Source: an uncultured Acidobacteriia bacterium
GTDB lineage: Bacteria; Acidobacteriota; Terriglobia; Bryobacterales; Bryobacteraceae
Length of the DNA stretch: 42,562 nt
Direction of reading: 5' to 3'
NCBI GenBank assembly: GCA_903907865.1
Contig: CAIVPR010000131.1
Span: 1-42,562, forward strand
Each line of letters starts with the position of its first letter. Positions within the stretch are counted from its first letter, which is position 1. Shown here piece after piece: positions 25,413 through 34,741 of this stretch. The notes under the pieces are model-generated. The model was given only the letters and a program-made list of their open reading frames with translations. It did no database searches and was not told where the DNA came from. The translations under genes were made by a program, and so were the position numbers.

Positions 25413-28097
25413 ATGGACGCCCAACTCTGGCAGGAGATAGAAGCCTTATTCAACAGGGTGGTTGATCTCCCGCCGGGGGAGCGGGACGCGCTCTTGGCCG
25501 CCGCGCCAGCCAACGTGCGCACCGCGGTTGCCCCCATGCTCGAAGTCGACAACCAGGCAGCCGAGGTTCTCCATGCCTCGGTTGCCGAGACGGGCCTTCA
25601 GGTGGTCGCGGCGATTCCTAAGCGCTTCGGAGCCTGGCGCGTGACCGGAATCCTCGGCGAAGGCGGGATGGGCACGGTCTACCGCGGCGTCCGGGACGAC
25701 AGCGCCTTCGAAAAGGAGGTTGCAATCAAGGTCCTCCACTTGGGTGGCCGCGATTCCACCTCCCGCATGCGTTTCGTCCAAGAGCGCCGCATCCTTGCGG
25801 TGCTCGAACACCCCAACATCGCCCGGTTGATCGACGGCGGCGAGGACGACGACGGCAACGCCTTCATCGTGATGGAGTTCATCGACGGAACCACCATCGT
25901 CGACTACGCCAACCAGCACAACCTCGACACCGAGGCACGCCTCCGCCTCTTTGGTTCCGTCTGCGCCGCCGTCCAATACGCGCACCGCAATCTCGTCGTC
26001 CACCGCGACCTCAAACCGGCGAATATTCTGGTCGACGCCTCGGGCGTGCCGAAGCTGCTCGATTTCGGCATCGCCAAGCTCGTGGACACCGACGCGCCCA
26101 AGACCCTGACCGGCCTCCAAACGCTCACCCCGCAATACGCGAGCCCCGAACAGGTGCGGGGCGAGCCCATCACCACCGCCAGCGACGTCTATTCGCTCGG
26201 CGTGGTCCTCTATGAGTTGCTAACCGGTCGCCGTCCCTACGAATTTGCCTCGATGCTGCCGCTGGAGATCGACAGGGTGGTCTGCCAGACCGCTCCCAAG
26301 CCCTCGGGGTTGCCAGTTGATCTCGACACGATCCTCGCGATGGCGCTGCGCAAGGAGCCGACCCGGAGGTACCAATCGGTGGACCAGTTGGCCGCCGACT
26401 GCCGGAACTACCTGGAGCGCCGCCCGGTTTCGGCCAGGCCGGACACCCTGCGGTACCGGGCGGAAAAATACGTGCGGCGCAACTGGCTGCCTTTGGGAGC
26501 GGTCGCGGCCGTTCTCCTCGCGCTGACGGTCGGCACAGTCGTGGCGTTGCAGCAGGCCCGCATCGCCCGCACACGTTTCGACGATGTCCGCCGACTCGCC
26601 CACACCTTCATCTTCGATTTCCAGGACCAGGCCGCCAAGGTGAACGGCAACACCAAACTGCGGGAGCAGATGGTCAAGACGGCGCTGGAGTACCTGGACC
26701 ACTTGTCGCTCTCGGCTGGCAACGACGAAGATCTACTGAAGGAACTGGGTGCCGGGTACGAGCGGGTGGGCGAAGTGCAGGGCCAACCCTCGGCACCGAA
26801 TCTCGGGCATCCCGCCGACGCCTTGGTCAGCCTGTCGCGTGCGGTAGTGTTCCACGAACGCGCTGCCTCCCTGGACCCGCGTTACGGGTGGACGCTCGGA
26901 AGATTTTACAACGGTTACGCCACGCTCCTGCGGCAAACAGGGGACTTCCCCAAGGCGGGCCGAGTCCTGGCGGCCGGACAGCGCCACGTGGAGGACGCCC
27001 TGCGCGCCAGGCCGGACAGCCTCGACCTGCAGGTGGACTACGCCAATACCTGGTGCATGGACGGCGATATCGAGGAGGACCAGAGCCACGGCCTCGCCGC
27101 ACTGAAGGCCAACAGCCGGTGCCGGGACTTGGCCGTCCAACTCTTGTCCAAGTCCCGTGCCCCGGCTGTGCTCGCCCTCGCGGTGAAAGGGGCCGAGCGC
27201 TTCGGCACGTCTAGCACCGCCGTCGGCCACCTTGACGACGCCCGCGCCGCATTCGACGACGAGGAACGGTACGCGTTGGAATTGTTGCGCACGGAACCCT
27301 CGAATCCGCGCTACCAGCGCAGCCTCATGGTCTTGGCCCAGTTCCGGTCTTCGCTGTATTGCAGTGCGGAAAGTCCAAGTTTGGAGCAGGTCGAGCCATG
27401 CCTGTACTACGCGAAGGAGTACCTCGAACGGGCCCGCCACTTGTCGGAAGGCGACCCCAACAACCAGTCGGCCCGGACCAGCGTCGCCATCGCACTGTCG
27501 AAGCTTTCGTGGGTGCAACAGTTTACGAACGCGGCCGAATCGGTACGGCTGGGCCGGGAGTCGCTTCGGATCTTTGACGAACAGGTGGCGGCAGGGAACA
27601 AGGGCTTCTTCCTCGCGTCGCGCCGGGCCCGCGCCCAATGCCGTTTGGCGGAATCCCTCCTGGCGGCCCGTCAGACGAAGGAGGCGCTCGCCGCGGCAAC
27701 CGAGTCGCTTGGGCAGCAGCGCGGTTTCGCTGCCCGCAACGCGCAGGACTGGACGGAAGCCATCTTCCTTTCCCGGGCCTTGTCCGTGACAGGGAAAGCT
27801 TGGCTCGTGAACGGCGACGCGTCGAAAGCGGGCCCATTCTTGACGGAGGCCGAATCCGTGGTTGCGGCTGTACGGAATGCCCACACCGGCGACCTTGCGT
27901 TGACGAAACAGCTGTCCGACACGCGCGCAGCGTTGGGGGCTTGGTATCGGATCCAGCACGACGCGATCCACAGCCGTCAGAGCTACCAGGCCGCTCTGGC
28001 TCTTTGGAACGGATTTGCCGACCGCAACCCCTATGTCCTCCGCAAGGCGGCGGAGCTGGACCGCATGGCCTCCGAGGATTCGCTAAACTCGAAGTGA
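25413..28097 (+). CDS. Membrane-anchored Ser/Thr protein kinase with C-terminal sensor/TPR-like domain
   Basis: 894 residues. Kinase domain about 72-340: Gly-rich loop GEGGMGTVYRG (82-92), Lys106 in VAIKVL, HRDLKPANIL with catalytic Asp199, DFG at 217-219, YASPEQ. A single membrane segment lies near 357-382 (LPLGAVAAVLLALTVGTVVAL). The periplasmic part (RLAHTFIFDFQDQAAKVNGN onward) is helical and TPR-like, a layout common in Acidobacteria. The first 70 residues (MDAQLWQEIEALFNRVVDLP) are a conserved N-terminal extension. The ECF sigma gene starts at the base after its stop, so the pair probably forms a signalling unit in which the kinase acts on or with the sigma factor. Tandem repeats upstream may be the control site. 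Confidence 0.93.
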   Translation: MDAQLWQEIEALFNRVVDLPPGERDALLAAAPANVRTAVAPMLEVDNQAAEVLHASVAETGLQVVAAIPKRFGAWRVTGILGEGGMGTVYRGVRDDSAFEKEVAIKVLHLGGRDSTSRMRFVQERRILAVLEHPNIARLIDGGEDDDGNAFIVMEFIDGTTIVDYANQHNLDTEARLRLFGSVCAAVQYAHRNLVVHRDLKPANILVDASGVPKLLDFGIAKLVDTDAPKTLTGLQTLTPQYASPEQVRGEPITTASDVYSLGVVLYELLTGRRPYEFASMLPLEIDRVVCQTAPKPSGLPVDLDTILAMALRKEPTRRYQSVDQLAADCRNYLERRPVSARPDTLRYRAEKYVRRNWLPLGAVAAVLLALTVGTVVALQQARIARTRFDDVRRLAHTFIFDFQDQAAKVNGNTKLREQMVKTALEYLDHLSLSAGNDEDLLKELGAGYERVGEVQGQPSAPNLGHPADALVSLSRAVVFHERAASLDPRYGWTLGRFYNGYATLLRQTGDFPKAGRVLAAGQRHVEDALRARPDSLDLQVDYANTWCMDGDIEEDQSHGLAALKANSRCRDLAVQLLSKSRAPAVLALAVKGAERFGTSSTAVGHLDDARAAFDDEERYALELLRTEPSNPRYQRSLMVLAQFRSSLYCSAESPSLEQVEPCLYYAKEYLERARHLSEGDPNNQSARTSVAIALSKLSWVQQFTNAAESVRLGRESLRIFDEQVAAGNKGFFLASRRARAQCRLAESLLAARQTKEALAAATESLGQQRGFAARNAQDWTEAIFLSRALSVTGKAWLVNGDASKAGPFLTEAESVVAAVRNAHTGDLALTKQLSDTRAALGAWYRIQHDAIHSRQSYQAALALWNGFADRNPYVLRKAAELDRMASEDSLNSK

Positions 28098-28673
28098 ATG
28101 GAGTCCGTCCCCGCCGATCTGACGCTGCTGCTCAACGAATACAGCGCCGGTGATCGGGCGGCCTTCGACCGGCTCATCCCGCTGGTTTACCGGGAGCTTC
28201 ACAAGATCGCAGCCGGCTGCCTTTCCGGACGCGATGCCGTGATCCTGCAGCCCACAGCCCTCGTGAACGAGGCTTGGCTGCGTCTGGCCGGGCGCGCAGT
28301 GCCCGAACTGAAGAGCCGCAAGCATTTCTACGTGATTGCGGCCACCATCATGCGCCAGATCCTGGTGGACCATGCGCGCACCCGCAACGCCGATAAGCGC
28401 GGCGGCGGTGTCCAGCATGCCGACCTTACGATCGAGATGGCCGGTGCCGCCACCCGTCCTCCCAGCGTCGTTGCCCTCCATGACGCCTTGGATGACTTGG
28501 CGAAGGTCGACCAGCGCAAGGCCCGCATCCTCGAACTGCGGTTTTTCGGTGGCCTGAGCGTGGAGGAAACCGCTGACGTGATGGACCTTTCCCCGACGAC
28601 GGTCCACCGCGACGTCCGCTTTGCCCAAGCATGGCTGCTGAGCGAACTGTCCGGCACCCGTCCTCCCGCTTAG
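28098..28673 (+). CDS. ECF sigma factor (TIGR02999-type)
   Basis: 191 residues starting directly at the kinase stop (TGAATG). Region 2 covers LLNEYSAGDRAAFDRLIPLV, YRELHKIA to HFYVIAATIMRQILVDHART, and region 4 ILELRFFGGLSVEETADVMD and LSPTTVHRDVRFAQAWL. The 'QPTALVNEAWLRL' block is typical of the acidobacterial and planctomycete ECF group paired with protein kinases. Such sigma factors lack a classic anti-sigma gene and are thought to be controlled by the adjacent kinase. Its own promoter recognition sequence is unknown; the tandem repeats at 25366-25400 are candidates. Confidence 0.93.
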   Translation: MESVPADLTLLLNEYSAGDRAAFDRLIPLVYRELHKIAAGCLSGRDAVILQPTALVNEAWLRLAGRAVPELKSRKHFYVIAATIMRQILVDHARTRNADKRGGGVQHADLTIEMAGAATRPPSVVALHDALDDLAKVDQRKARILELRFFGGLSVEETADVMDLSPTTVHRDVRFAQAWLLSELSGTRPPA

Positions 28674-28691
28674 GCATTTCCGGAGTCAGTC

Positions 28692-28708
28692 CTTCGACAA
28701 GCTCGAAG
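28692..28708. terminator. Small hairpin between convergent genes
   Basis: CTTCGA-CAAGC-TCGAAG is a perfect 6 bp inverted repeat with a 5-base loop. It lies 19 bp after the sigma gene stop and about 70 bp from the end of the convergent chemoreceptor gene. There is no T-run, so the terminator role is weak. Confidence 0.3.
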
Positions 28709-28776
28709 CCGCCGCCTTGGGAAACTTGCGGGATCGTGCCGGAAGGTGCACACCCTCCTTCCGGGCGATCCAAGTC

Positions 28777-30228
28777 CTATCCCCGATTTCCCCCCGCCAT
28801 CACGCTTAGCTGGTCGATGACTTCCACCAACGTGGACGACTGTGACCGCAGTTCCGCAGCCGATGCCGCTCCTTCCTGCGCACTCGCGGCGGTCTGCTGG
28901 GTCACCTGTCCAATCTGCGCCAGCGTCCGGGACACCAGTTCGATGCCGCGCGCCTGCTGCTGGCTGGCGACACTGACTTCGGTAACCAATGTCTTCACTT
29001 TCAAGGACTCCTCGCCAAGCGTCCGAATGGCGAGTGCCACCCGGTCAACCTTTGCCTTGCCGTCATTGGATTTTGCGACCGACTCCTCGATCAAGGCGGC
29101 TGTATCCTTGGCAGCGTGGGCGCACCGTTGGGCCAAGTTGCGAACTTCGTCCGCCACCACGGCGAACCCCAATCCGGCCTCACCGGCACGGGCGGCCTCC
29201 ACTGCGGCGTTCAGCGCAAGGATGTTGGTCTGGAAGGCGATCTCGTCAATTACCCGGATGATCTTCGCTACCCGCTCACTGGAATCGTTGATGTCGTCCA
29301 TGGCTCCAACCATCGTTTCCAGCGATTGGTTAGTTTCGCCAAACCTCAGTTGTGAAACGCGGGCCAATTCCGCGGCGGTCTTCAGCTTCTCGGCGTTCCC
29401 TAGGGTCAATGAGTTGATCTCTCCACTTGACGCCGAGGTTTCCTGGAGCGCGGCCGCCTGTTCGGACGCACCACGGGCCAGCGACTGGCTGGAGGCGGAT
29501 ATTTCGGTCGCCGCGCTTGCCACCTGTTCCGCGCCCTCGGCGAGGTTCTCCACCGCATGCCCCAATATGCCGGAGATCCTGCGCGTCATGATGCCCGCTA
29601 TCACCGCTACCATGGCGAACAGCAGCATGATCGAGACTCCCACCATCCAAAGAATGTTCGCGACCGCTTGTTTCTGGGAGGCTACTGTCTCATTCGCGCG
29701 GGTGTTGATCGATGCCGCAGCCTTGTCAAGCAGGTCGGTTGCAGCCCGATCCTGCCCTTTGACCATTTTGTCGACATCATGCGGGTTCTCCCCCTTGGCT
29801 TGCACGAACACGCCCAGGGCCGTCTCGTACTTGTCTCGCATGGCCTTGCTCGCTTGAACGAATTCTCCCACTTGGCGGCGCGCCTGGGGATCGTCCAAGG
29901 ACGCCTGAAGTGCCGTGGCTTGGGCCTCCACCTTATCGGCCGCGGCGTGGAACTGGTTGGAGTACTTTTCTAGATCGGTGGGATCATATCCCCGGAGAAG
30001 GACGTCCTTCCATTCCTGGACCTGCTTCTTGAACGTGACTTGGATCAGTCGCACCGCGTCCTGCTGCCGCATGGTCGCCTGAACATTCCCCAAGGTCGCT
30101 TCATAGCTGTCGCTCGTGGTTTTCAACTGGTAGGCCAACCAACCGGCGATGATACCTGTCGCGCCGAGGCAAAGAGCCACGATGAGCCAGATTCTGGTGG
30201 AAAAGGTAAGTTGTGACTTCGACATCAC
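28777..30228 (-). CDS. Methyl-accepting chemotaxis protein
   Basis: 483 residues on the minus strand. Two membrane segments (about 12-32 and 192-214) bracket a four-helix-bundle ligand domain ([40 protein letters not shown]). The cytoplasmic signalling hairpin tip is canonical: [20 protein letters not shown] then [20 protein letters not shown]. The methylation helices are short, and the HAMP segment after the second membrane segment is weakly defined. The receptor couples to CheA/CheW, which are not in the window. The C-terminus ends in MAGGNRG without a CheR-tethering pentapeptide. Ligand unknown. Confidence 0.93.
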   Translation of the reverse strand: MMSKSQLTFSTRIWLIVALCLGATGIIAGWLAYQLKTTSDSYEATLGNVQATMRQQDAVRLIQVTFKKQVQEWKDVLLRGYDPTDLEKYSNQFHAAADKVEAQATALQASLDDPQARRQVGEFVQASKAMRDKYETALGVFVQAKGENPHDVDKMVKGQDRAATDLLDKAAASINTRANETVASQKQAVANILWMVGVSIMLLFAMVAVIAGIMTRRISGILGHAVENLAEGAEQVASAATEISASSQSLARGASEQAAALQETSASSGEINSLTLGNAEKLKTAAELARVSQLRFGETNQSLETMVGAMDDINDSSERVAKIIRVIDEIAFQTNILALNAAVEAARAGEAGLGFAVVADEVRNLAQRCAHAAKDTAALIEESVAKSNDGKAKVDRVALAIRTLGEESLKVKTLVTEVSVASQQQARGIELVSRTLAQIGQVTQQTAASAQEGAASAAELRSQSSTLVEVIDQLSVMAGGNRG

Positions 30229-30469
30229 CAGCCCACCTGTGGTGCCCTGGGATTCATGCCCGCATGCGACTTCGGCGATTCCAGTGAGTCAGACAGAATC
30301 ACCGTCTGGGTATGTATCGTTCTCATACCTATACATCGGCGTTTGGCAATCGAACCTTTAGGATGTTTTTCGATTTCAATCACCGTGACTCCCTCAGGTT
30401 TTTGCGGAGATCCCCACGCCGACCCCCTCCTCCACGCCGCAGCGACCGGCCTCCGCCGCCCCGCAGGCG

Positions 30470-31282
30470 CTACGAGTTGTAGACCGAAATCCGAGCCACG
30501 GTCTTGAACCCCAGCCGCTGGTAGAGGTCCCGGCCCATCGCGGACGACTGCAGCACCACCGGCACCCGACCCGTCTCCGCCCGCGCCGCGTCCGCCGCGA
30601 GACGTGTGACAGCCTCCCCGATGCCCCGTCCCCGCTTGGCTGGAATCGTTGCGATGTTATACAGCCCCACCGCACCCGGCCCCGCAATCCCGGGCCCTGC
30701 GGTCGCAGGCGATGCCACGTAGGCCGCCGTCGCCACCGCCTCCCCGTCCAAGTATCCGACCAGCGTGCGGAAGCCAGGGCGTGCCTCTGGGTCCGTAGAG
30801 TCGAAAACTTCGGCGAACCAGTTCCCAGGCACATGAAAGCAGAGCGCCCCGACCATCCGGAAATCCGCCAGTGCTTTCGCCGAATCGACGCGCCGAAGGT
30901 CCAACCGCGGAAGAGGCTGCCTCAAAGGGGCGAGCGCCGTCGCAGCCATCCCCGGCATCTCCGACGAGCACCGCAGCCCGTTCCGTCCGAAGACCGCGCC
31001 CAATTTCCGTCGAGCCAGCCATCCCAGCCAGTCCTCGCAGACCCAGAACGACCACGGGATTCCTTCGCGATCAAAGTGCCCCCGCGCGGTCTCGATGCGG
31101 CGCTTCAGTTCGTCCGAGTTGTCGACCCTCGCGCTCAGAAACGCCGCGTTGAACATCTGGAATTCCACTCCCAGCGACGCGATCGAAACCCCTGGCAACT
31201 CCACCACGCGCCCGAACGGACGCCCCGGAACCAGCGCCCGGAACGACTGCCGCAAGTTCTCTTCGATCAAGTGGAAATCCAT
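30470..31282 (-). CDS. GNAT-family N-acetyltransferase
   Basis: About 270 residues from ATG 31282 on the minus strand; ATG 31333 is a longer alternative, but it would overlap the divergent MFS gene. The C-terminal half is a GNAT fold: GYLDGEAVATAAYVAS, then IATIPAKRGRGIGEAVTRLA, which is the acetyl-CoA pyrophosphate loop (R/Q-x-x-G-x-G/A), and VVLQSSAMGRDLYQRLGF. The N-terminal half (FNAAFLSARVDN, WSFWVCEDWLG) is an additional domain seen in some GNAT proteins. It transfers acetyl from acetyl-CoA to an amine of unknown identity. Confidence 0.75.
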   Translation of the reverse strand: MDFHLIEENLRQSFRALVPGRPFGRVVELPGVSIASLGVEFQMFNAAFLSARVDNSDELKRRIETARGHFDREGIPWSFWVCEDWLGWLARRKLGAVFGRNGLRCSSEMPGMAATALAPLRQPLPRLDLRRVDSAKALADFRMVGALCFHVPGNWFAEVFDSTDPEARPGFRTLVGYLDGEAVATAAYVASPATAGPGIAGPGAVGLYNIATIPAKRGRGIGEAVTRLAADAARAETGRVPVVLQSSAMGRDLYQRLGFKTVARISVYNS

Positions 31283-31322
31283 TTTTCGTTCCGTCAGCAC
31301 GTCCGGTATATGATGCAAGACT

Positions 31323-32639
31323 ATGGCATCCACCGCCCCCGGCGCAAAAGCCGCCGCTCTGAAGCCTTCCTTCCAGAAACCAACGACTGTCCGCTATTGG
31401 GTCGTAGTCTTCGCTGTCATCCTCGCGATCATCACCTACATAGACCGTGTCGCCCTCTCGCAGGCCGCCCCCCAGATTAGCAAGGATCTGAACCTCACCA
31501 AGGATCAGATGGGGTGGGTCTTTTTCGGCTTCCTCACAGCTTACGCACTTTTTGAAATCCCCAGCGGCTACATGGGCGACCGCCTCGGCCCGCGCAACGT
31601 GTTGACGCGCATCGTGGTGGCGTGGTCGGTGTTCATCGCGGCCACCGGCCAGGCTTTCAATTTCATCACCATCACGGTGATCCAGACGCTGTTCGGCATG
31701 GGCGAAGCCGGCGCGTTCCCGAACATTGCCAAGGCGTTCTCGATCTGGTTGCCGCGCGACGAGCGGGTCCGGGCCCAGGGCATTGTGTGGTTGTTCGCGC
31801 GCTGGGGCGGGGCAGTCACCCCGATTCTGGTGTTCCAAATCCTCCAATTCGTCTCCTGGCGCACCGCGTTCGGCGTTTTCGGTGCCTTGGGGACGATCTG
31901 GGCCGTCACGTTTTACCGCTGGTTCCGCGACCGTCCAGTCGATAATCCGAAAGTCAACGCCGCCGAGTTGGAACTGCTCAAGCATTCCCACTCCCATGCG
32001 CACGGCGCGGTGCCGTGGGGCAAGTTCGTGCGGTCGCCGCAGGTGTGGATGCTGGGCGGCCAGTATTTCTGCCTCTCCTACAGTTGGTATTTTTCCATCA
32101 CTTGGCTGCCGACGTATTTGAAGGAAGCGCGCCACCTGAACCCGGCGGAGATCGCCCATGTGGCTGGCTTGCCGTTGTTCCTCGGCGGCATCGGATGCCT
32201 GTTTTCCGGCTTCATCGCCAAGCCGCTGACCAAGCTGACCGGCAGCGTCACCGCGACCCGCCGCCTGCTGGGCTGTGTCGGCTTCCTGAGCGCGGCCAGC
32301 CTGATCGTGATCTCGACCATGATCCAGGATCCGATCTACGCGGTTGTGGCGCTAGCTTTCGCGAGCTTCTCGAATGACCTCGTGATGCCCGGTTCGTGGG
32401 GTGCCTGCATGGACGTCGGCGGCAAGGACGCCGGGACGCTGTCCGGGACGATGAATATGATGGGGAATTTGGGCGGCGCGGTGGCGTCGAAACTGGCCCC
32501 GTCGATCCTCGCGGCGGCGGGCGGCGACTGGAACAAGGTGCTCTACGTGGCGGCGGGCGTGTACTTTATCGGCACTTTCTTCTGGTTCACGATGGATCCG
32601 GTCACGCCGATCGACAAGGAGGACCCGGCGCACGCGTAG
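31323..32639 (+). CDS. MFS transporter, anion:cation symporter (ACS) family
   Basis: 438 residues with 12 predicted membrane segments. TM1 has VFAVILAIITYIDRVALSQA; the loop 2-3 signature is GYMGDRLGPRNVL; TM4 has FGMGEAGAFPNIAKAFSIWL and TM5 ARWGGAVTPIL. These fit the ACS family (ExuT, GudP, phthalate and tricarballylate relatives), importing organic acids such as hexuronates or glucarate with H+. A His-rich central loop (HSHSHAHG) is notable and might bind metal. The start ATG 31323 lacks a strong Shine-Dalgarno sequence. The substrate cannot be set without neighbouring catabolic genes, and none are present. Confidence 0.88.
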   Translation: MASTAPGAKAAALKPSFQKPTTVRYWVVVFAVILAIITYIDRVALSQAAPQISKDLNLTKDQMGWVFFGFLTAYALFEIPSGYMGDRLGPRNVLTRIVVAWSVFIAATGQAFNFITITVIQTLFGMGEAGAFPNIAKAFSIWLPRDERVRAQGIVWLFARWGGAVTPILVFQILQFVSWRTAFGVFGALGTIWAVTFYRWFRDRPVDNPKVNAAELELLKHSHSHAHGAVPWGKFVRSPQVWMLGGQYFCLSYSWYFSITWLPTYLKEARHLNPAEIAHVAGLPLFLGGIGCLFSGFIAKPLTKLTGSVTATRRLLGCVGFLSAASLIVISTMIQDPIYAVVALAFASFSNDLVMPGSWGACMDVGGKDAGTLSGTMNMMGNLGGAVASKLAPSILAAAGGDWNKVLYVAAGVYFIGTFFWFTMDPVTPIDKEDPAHA

Positions 32640-33114
32640 GCGATAGCGCCGCTTGTGGGGCAGGCTTTCTTGCCTCCGGCGATCTTTCCGGTCGCGATAA
32701 CCGGGGAACTGACCAAGCGGGTCACACGGCCCCGGCTGTCCGGTTATGCCAATCTGAAAGTCTGGCGCAGTGGCCAGGGGCGCAGGCCGGTACCCCTACT
32801 TATCCGCGGACAAGGTCGGCATGCCACTTCGCTCCTGGTCAAAATGGTTGCCCGCCTTCCATCCGGATTGGTGGGCCGTCGGCCCATAGGCACTCCCTTC
32901 GACGGCGAATACATCGCTTTCGCCAGCTCCCGCATGGGCTTCAAAGACGAGATCGCCTACACCGACGCTCCCCAGCCCTACGGAGAGATTTTTGTCATGC
33001 GTTTCGACGGAACTCACGTCGAGCAACTCACCGACAACCAATGGGAAGAAGGCCCGCCCGGCTGGGAACCCTCCATCCCGGTTCCGGCCGCGCGCGCGTA
33101 GTCGCTCCGCTCAA
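32640..33114. other. Region between MFS and TIGR03435 genes with PD40 relic
   Basis: No intact gene seen in 475 bp. A GGCAGGCTTTCTTGCC hairpin-like sequence (near 32659-32674) follows the MFS stop and could be a weak terminator. The right half carries the 3' remnant of a PD40/TolB-like gene. Confidence 0.5.
32895..33101 (+). pseudogene. 3' remnant of a PD40/TolB-like beta-propeller protein
   Basis: The frame reads FDGEYIAFASSRMGFKDEIA, then YTDAPQPYGEIFVMRFDGTH and VEQLTDNQWEEGPPGWEPS to a stop at 33101. This is the last propeller blade of proteins with WD40-like PD40 repeats, where 'SPDGKYIxFASxR...GEIFVMxxDGTxxxQLTDN' is standard. The upstream part of the same frame, back to 32655, shows no repeats, so the rest of the gene is missing. 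The fragment's amino acid sequence is well preserved, suggesting recent loss. Confidence 0.6.
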
Positions 33115-33864
33115 TCAGTTCGCCTGCGGCAACTGCTCGGCATGGTCCACCACAACCAGCTCAACCATCGTCTTCTGCTGCGCAATGCGAAGCCCCATCT
33201 CCTCACGCAGTGCCGTCGTAATGATATTTGCCGGATCCATCGGAGCGCCTTCCGACGGGCGCATGTCCTGGGCGTACTTAGTCATGTCGAACACAGCGTC
33301 GTAGCGCCCCTTCAAATGGGTCTCATCCACCACCGGCGTCTGCAATACACGGGAAAGCAGGCCTGCAAACTCCGCCATCGAAGCCCGCTTCATCTCCAGA
33401 GCCTGCCGCTTCGCCATCGGCGCAATCACGCTCTCGCCTTCCGCCGCTGTCTCCGTCATCTTCAGGCCTTTCTTATCCACCGTAAGAACATACGCCTGCA
33501 TCTCTTTCCGTTCCCGGTGTACACCGACCCCGAAACGCTCGGCCAACACTGCCTGGAACATCCGACGGAACTCGTCCTCCGTGTGCTGCGCAGCCGTCTT
33601 CCCGATCACGTCGTAGCAGTCGCTATCCAGCCACCCCGGCCCCTTCACCTCGTTCTCACTCACTGACCAGGACCAGGCAATCGCGGCCTTCAACGTCACT
33701 GATCGCATCGACACACCTGTCGGTGAAGTGTGGATCGCAATCGCATGAGGGTCCCGAATCACCACCGCGGCCGTGTGGACCGAGGCAACATCAAAACTCA
33801 GAGGGGCCGTCTGCGCGAACGCCGCCGCGGCCATGGCGAAGAAGAGGAAAAATCGTGTCATCAA
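33115..33864 (-). CDS. TIGR03435-type secreted protein of soil Acidobacteria
   Basis: 249 residues on the minus strand with a signal peptide (MTRFFLFFAMAAAAFAQ). The body carries FDVASVHTAAV, DSDCYDVIGKTA, FRRMFQAVLAERFGVGVHRE and KEMQAYVLTVDKKGLKM. The C-terminal part has PVVDETHLKGRYDAVFDMT and ALREEMGLRIAQQKTMVELV. These blocks define the large TIGR03435 family, expanded in Solibacter and Granulicella, with no known function. The protein is complete for the family. Probably periplasmic. Confidence 0.88.
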   Translation of the reverse strand: MMTRFFLFFAMAAAAFAQTAPLSFDVASVHTAAVVIRDPHAIAIHTSPTGVSMRSVTLKAAIAWSWSVSENEVKGPGWLDSDCYDVIGKTAAQHTEDEFRRMFQAVLAERFGVGVHRERKEMQAYVLTVDKKGLKMTETAAEGESVIAPMAKRQALEMKRASMAEFAGLLSRVLQTPVVDETHLKGRYDAVFDMTKYAQDMRPSEGAPMDPANIITTALREEMGLRIAQQKTMVELVVVDHAEQLPQAN

Positions 33865-34056
33865 ACGTGTATTACCGGCAGCAGGCCAAAGGATGCGGCC
33901 CCGCCCCGGATTAATTTCACTCGTCGCAATCGATTGCCCGCCGCGTTATGCGCACGACTGCTTCCGCCGGCTGTTCCTCTTACGCGCCGCCGTCCAGCCC
34001 CCAAATTTCCCCTTGACTCCGCACCCCGGAATCTGCAAAAGTAGAGTCTCAAGGGC

Positions 34057-34071
34057 GAACAAAAGGCGAAC
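34057..34071 (+). promoter_or_regulatory. Candidate LexA (SOS) box GAAC-N7-GAAC at the imuA start
   Basis: GAAC (34057-34060), seven bases, GAAC (34068-34071), then ATG 34072 immediately. GTTC-N7-GTTC in either orientation is the well-known LexA box of Alphaproteobacteria. imuA-imuB operons are classic SOS genes, which supports the call. Whether the LexA of this organism uses the direct-repeat box is not shown. The position places the site downstream of the likely transcription start. Confidence 0.6.
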
Positions 34072-34737
34072 ATGGGGGCGGCACTTCTTCAACTCAGGGC
34101 GGAACTAGAGGCGCGTTTCGAGGCACCGCTCGACTTCCGCAAACGGCCCGAGGCCAGCCTCCTTCCCACCGGCATCGAGGCCATCGACCGCCTCACCTCC
34201 GGCGGCTTCCCGCGCGGCACGCTCAGTGAAATCTGCGGCGCGGACTCGAGCGGTCGCACGGCGCTTTCCATCGCGCTCCTCGGCCAAGCCACCCGCGCGG
34301 GCGAATTCTGCGCTTGGATCGACGCTGCCGGAGCCTTCGACCCCGCCTCCGCCGCCGAGGCCGGCACCGTCCTGGAACGCCTCCTGTGGGTCGATTGCCG
34401 GGGCAATGCCGAGCACGCACTCAAGTCGCTCGACCTCCTGCTGCAGGCGGGCGGTTTCGGCCTTCTGGTGCTGGATCTGGCCGACACGCCGGAACGCGAG
34501 GCGCGGCGCATCCCGCTGGCCTCCTGGTTCCGTCTCCGCCACGCCGCCGAGCGCACCGGGGCGGCGTTGGTGGTACTGGAAAAGAACATCAACGCGCGGT
34601 CCTGCTCTGCGATCCAGCTCGAAATGCGCCAGAAAAGCCCCGTCTGGTCGGGCAAGCTGCTGAAGGGCCTGGACGCCCGCGCCGAGAGCCGCAAGCACTA
34701 CCAGGTGCGCACGGCCGAGTTCTGGGCGGAGCGCTAA
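34072..34737 (+). CDS. imuA: ImuA-like RecA-fold mutasome protein
   Basis: 221 residues. The RecA-like core begins LPTGIEAIDRLTSGGFPRGT and has a Walker A of the form GADSSGRT (56-63), where the usual Lys is Arg62. A Walker B-like FGLLVLDLAD follows. The C-terminus (SGKLLKGLDARAESRKHYQV) is characteristic of ImuA. In mutasomes ImuA works with ImuB and the DnaE2 polymerase in damage-induced mutagenesis. imuB follows after 4 bp. The Lys-to-Arg change may weaken ATP binding. ATG 34072 abuts the SOS-like box; no separate Shine-Dalgarno sequence is evident beyond AAAAGG. Confidence 0.85.
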   Translation: MGAALLQLRAELEARFEAPLDFRKRPEASLLPTGIEAIDRLTSGGFPRGTLSEICGADSSGRTALSIALLGQATRAGEFCAWIDAAGAFDPASAAEAGTVLERLLWVDCRGNAEHALKSLDLLLQAGGFGLLVLDLADTPEREARRIPLASWFRLRHAAERTGAALVVLEKNINARSCSAIQLEMRQKSPVWSGKLLKGLDARAESRKHYQVRTAEFWAER

Positions 34738-34741
34738 CCAA

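Noticed and set aside
32655-33101. A 148-residue gene from ATG 32655
   Set aside because: Only the last ~70 residues resemble a known protein (PD40 blade); the front part is not consistent with the family, so it is treated as a remnant.
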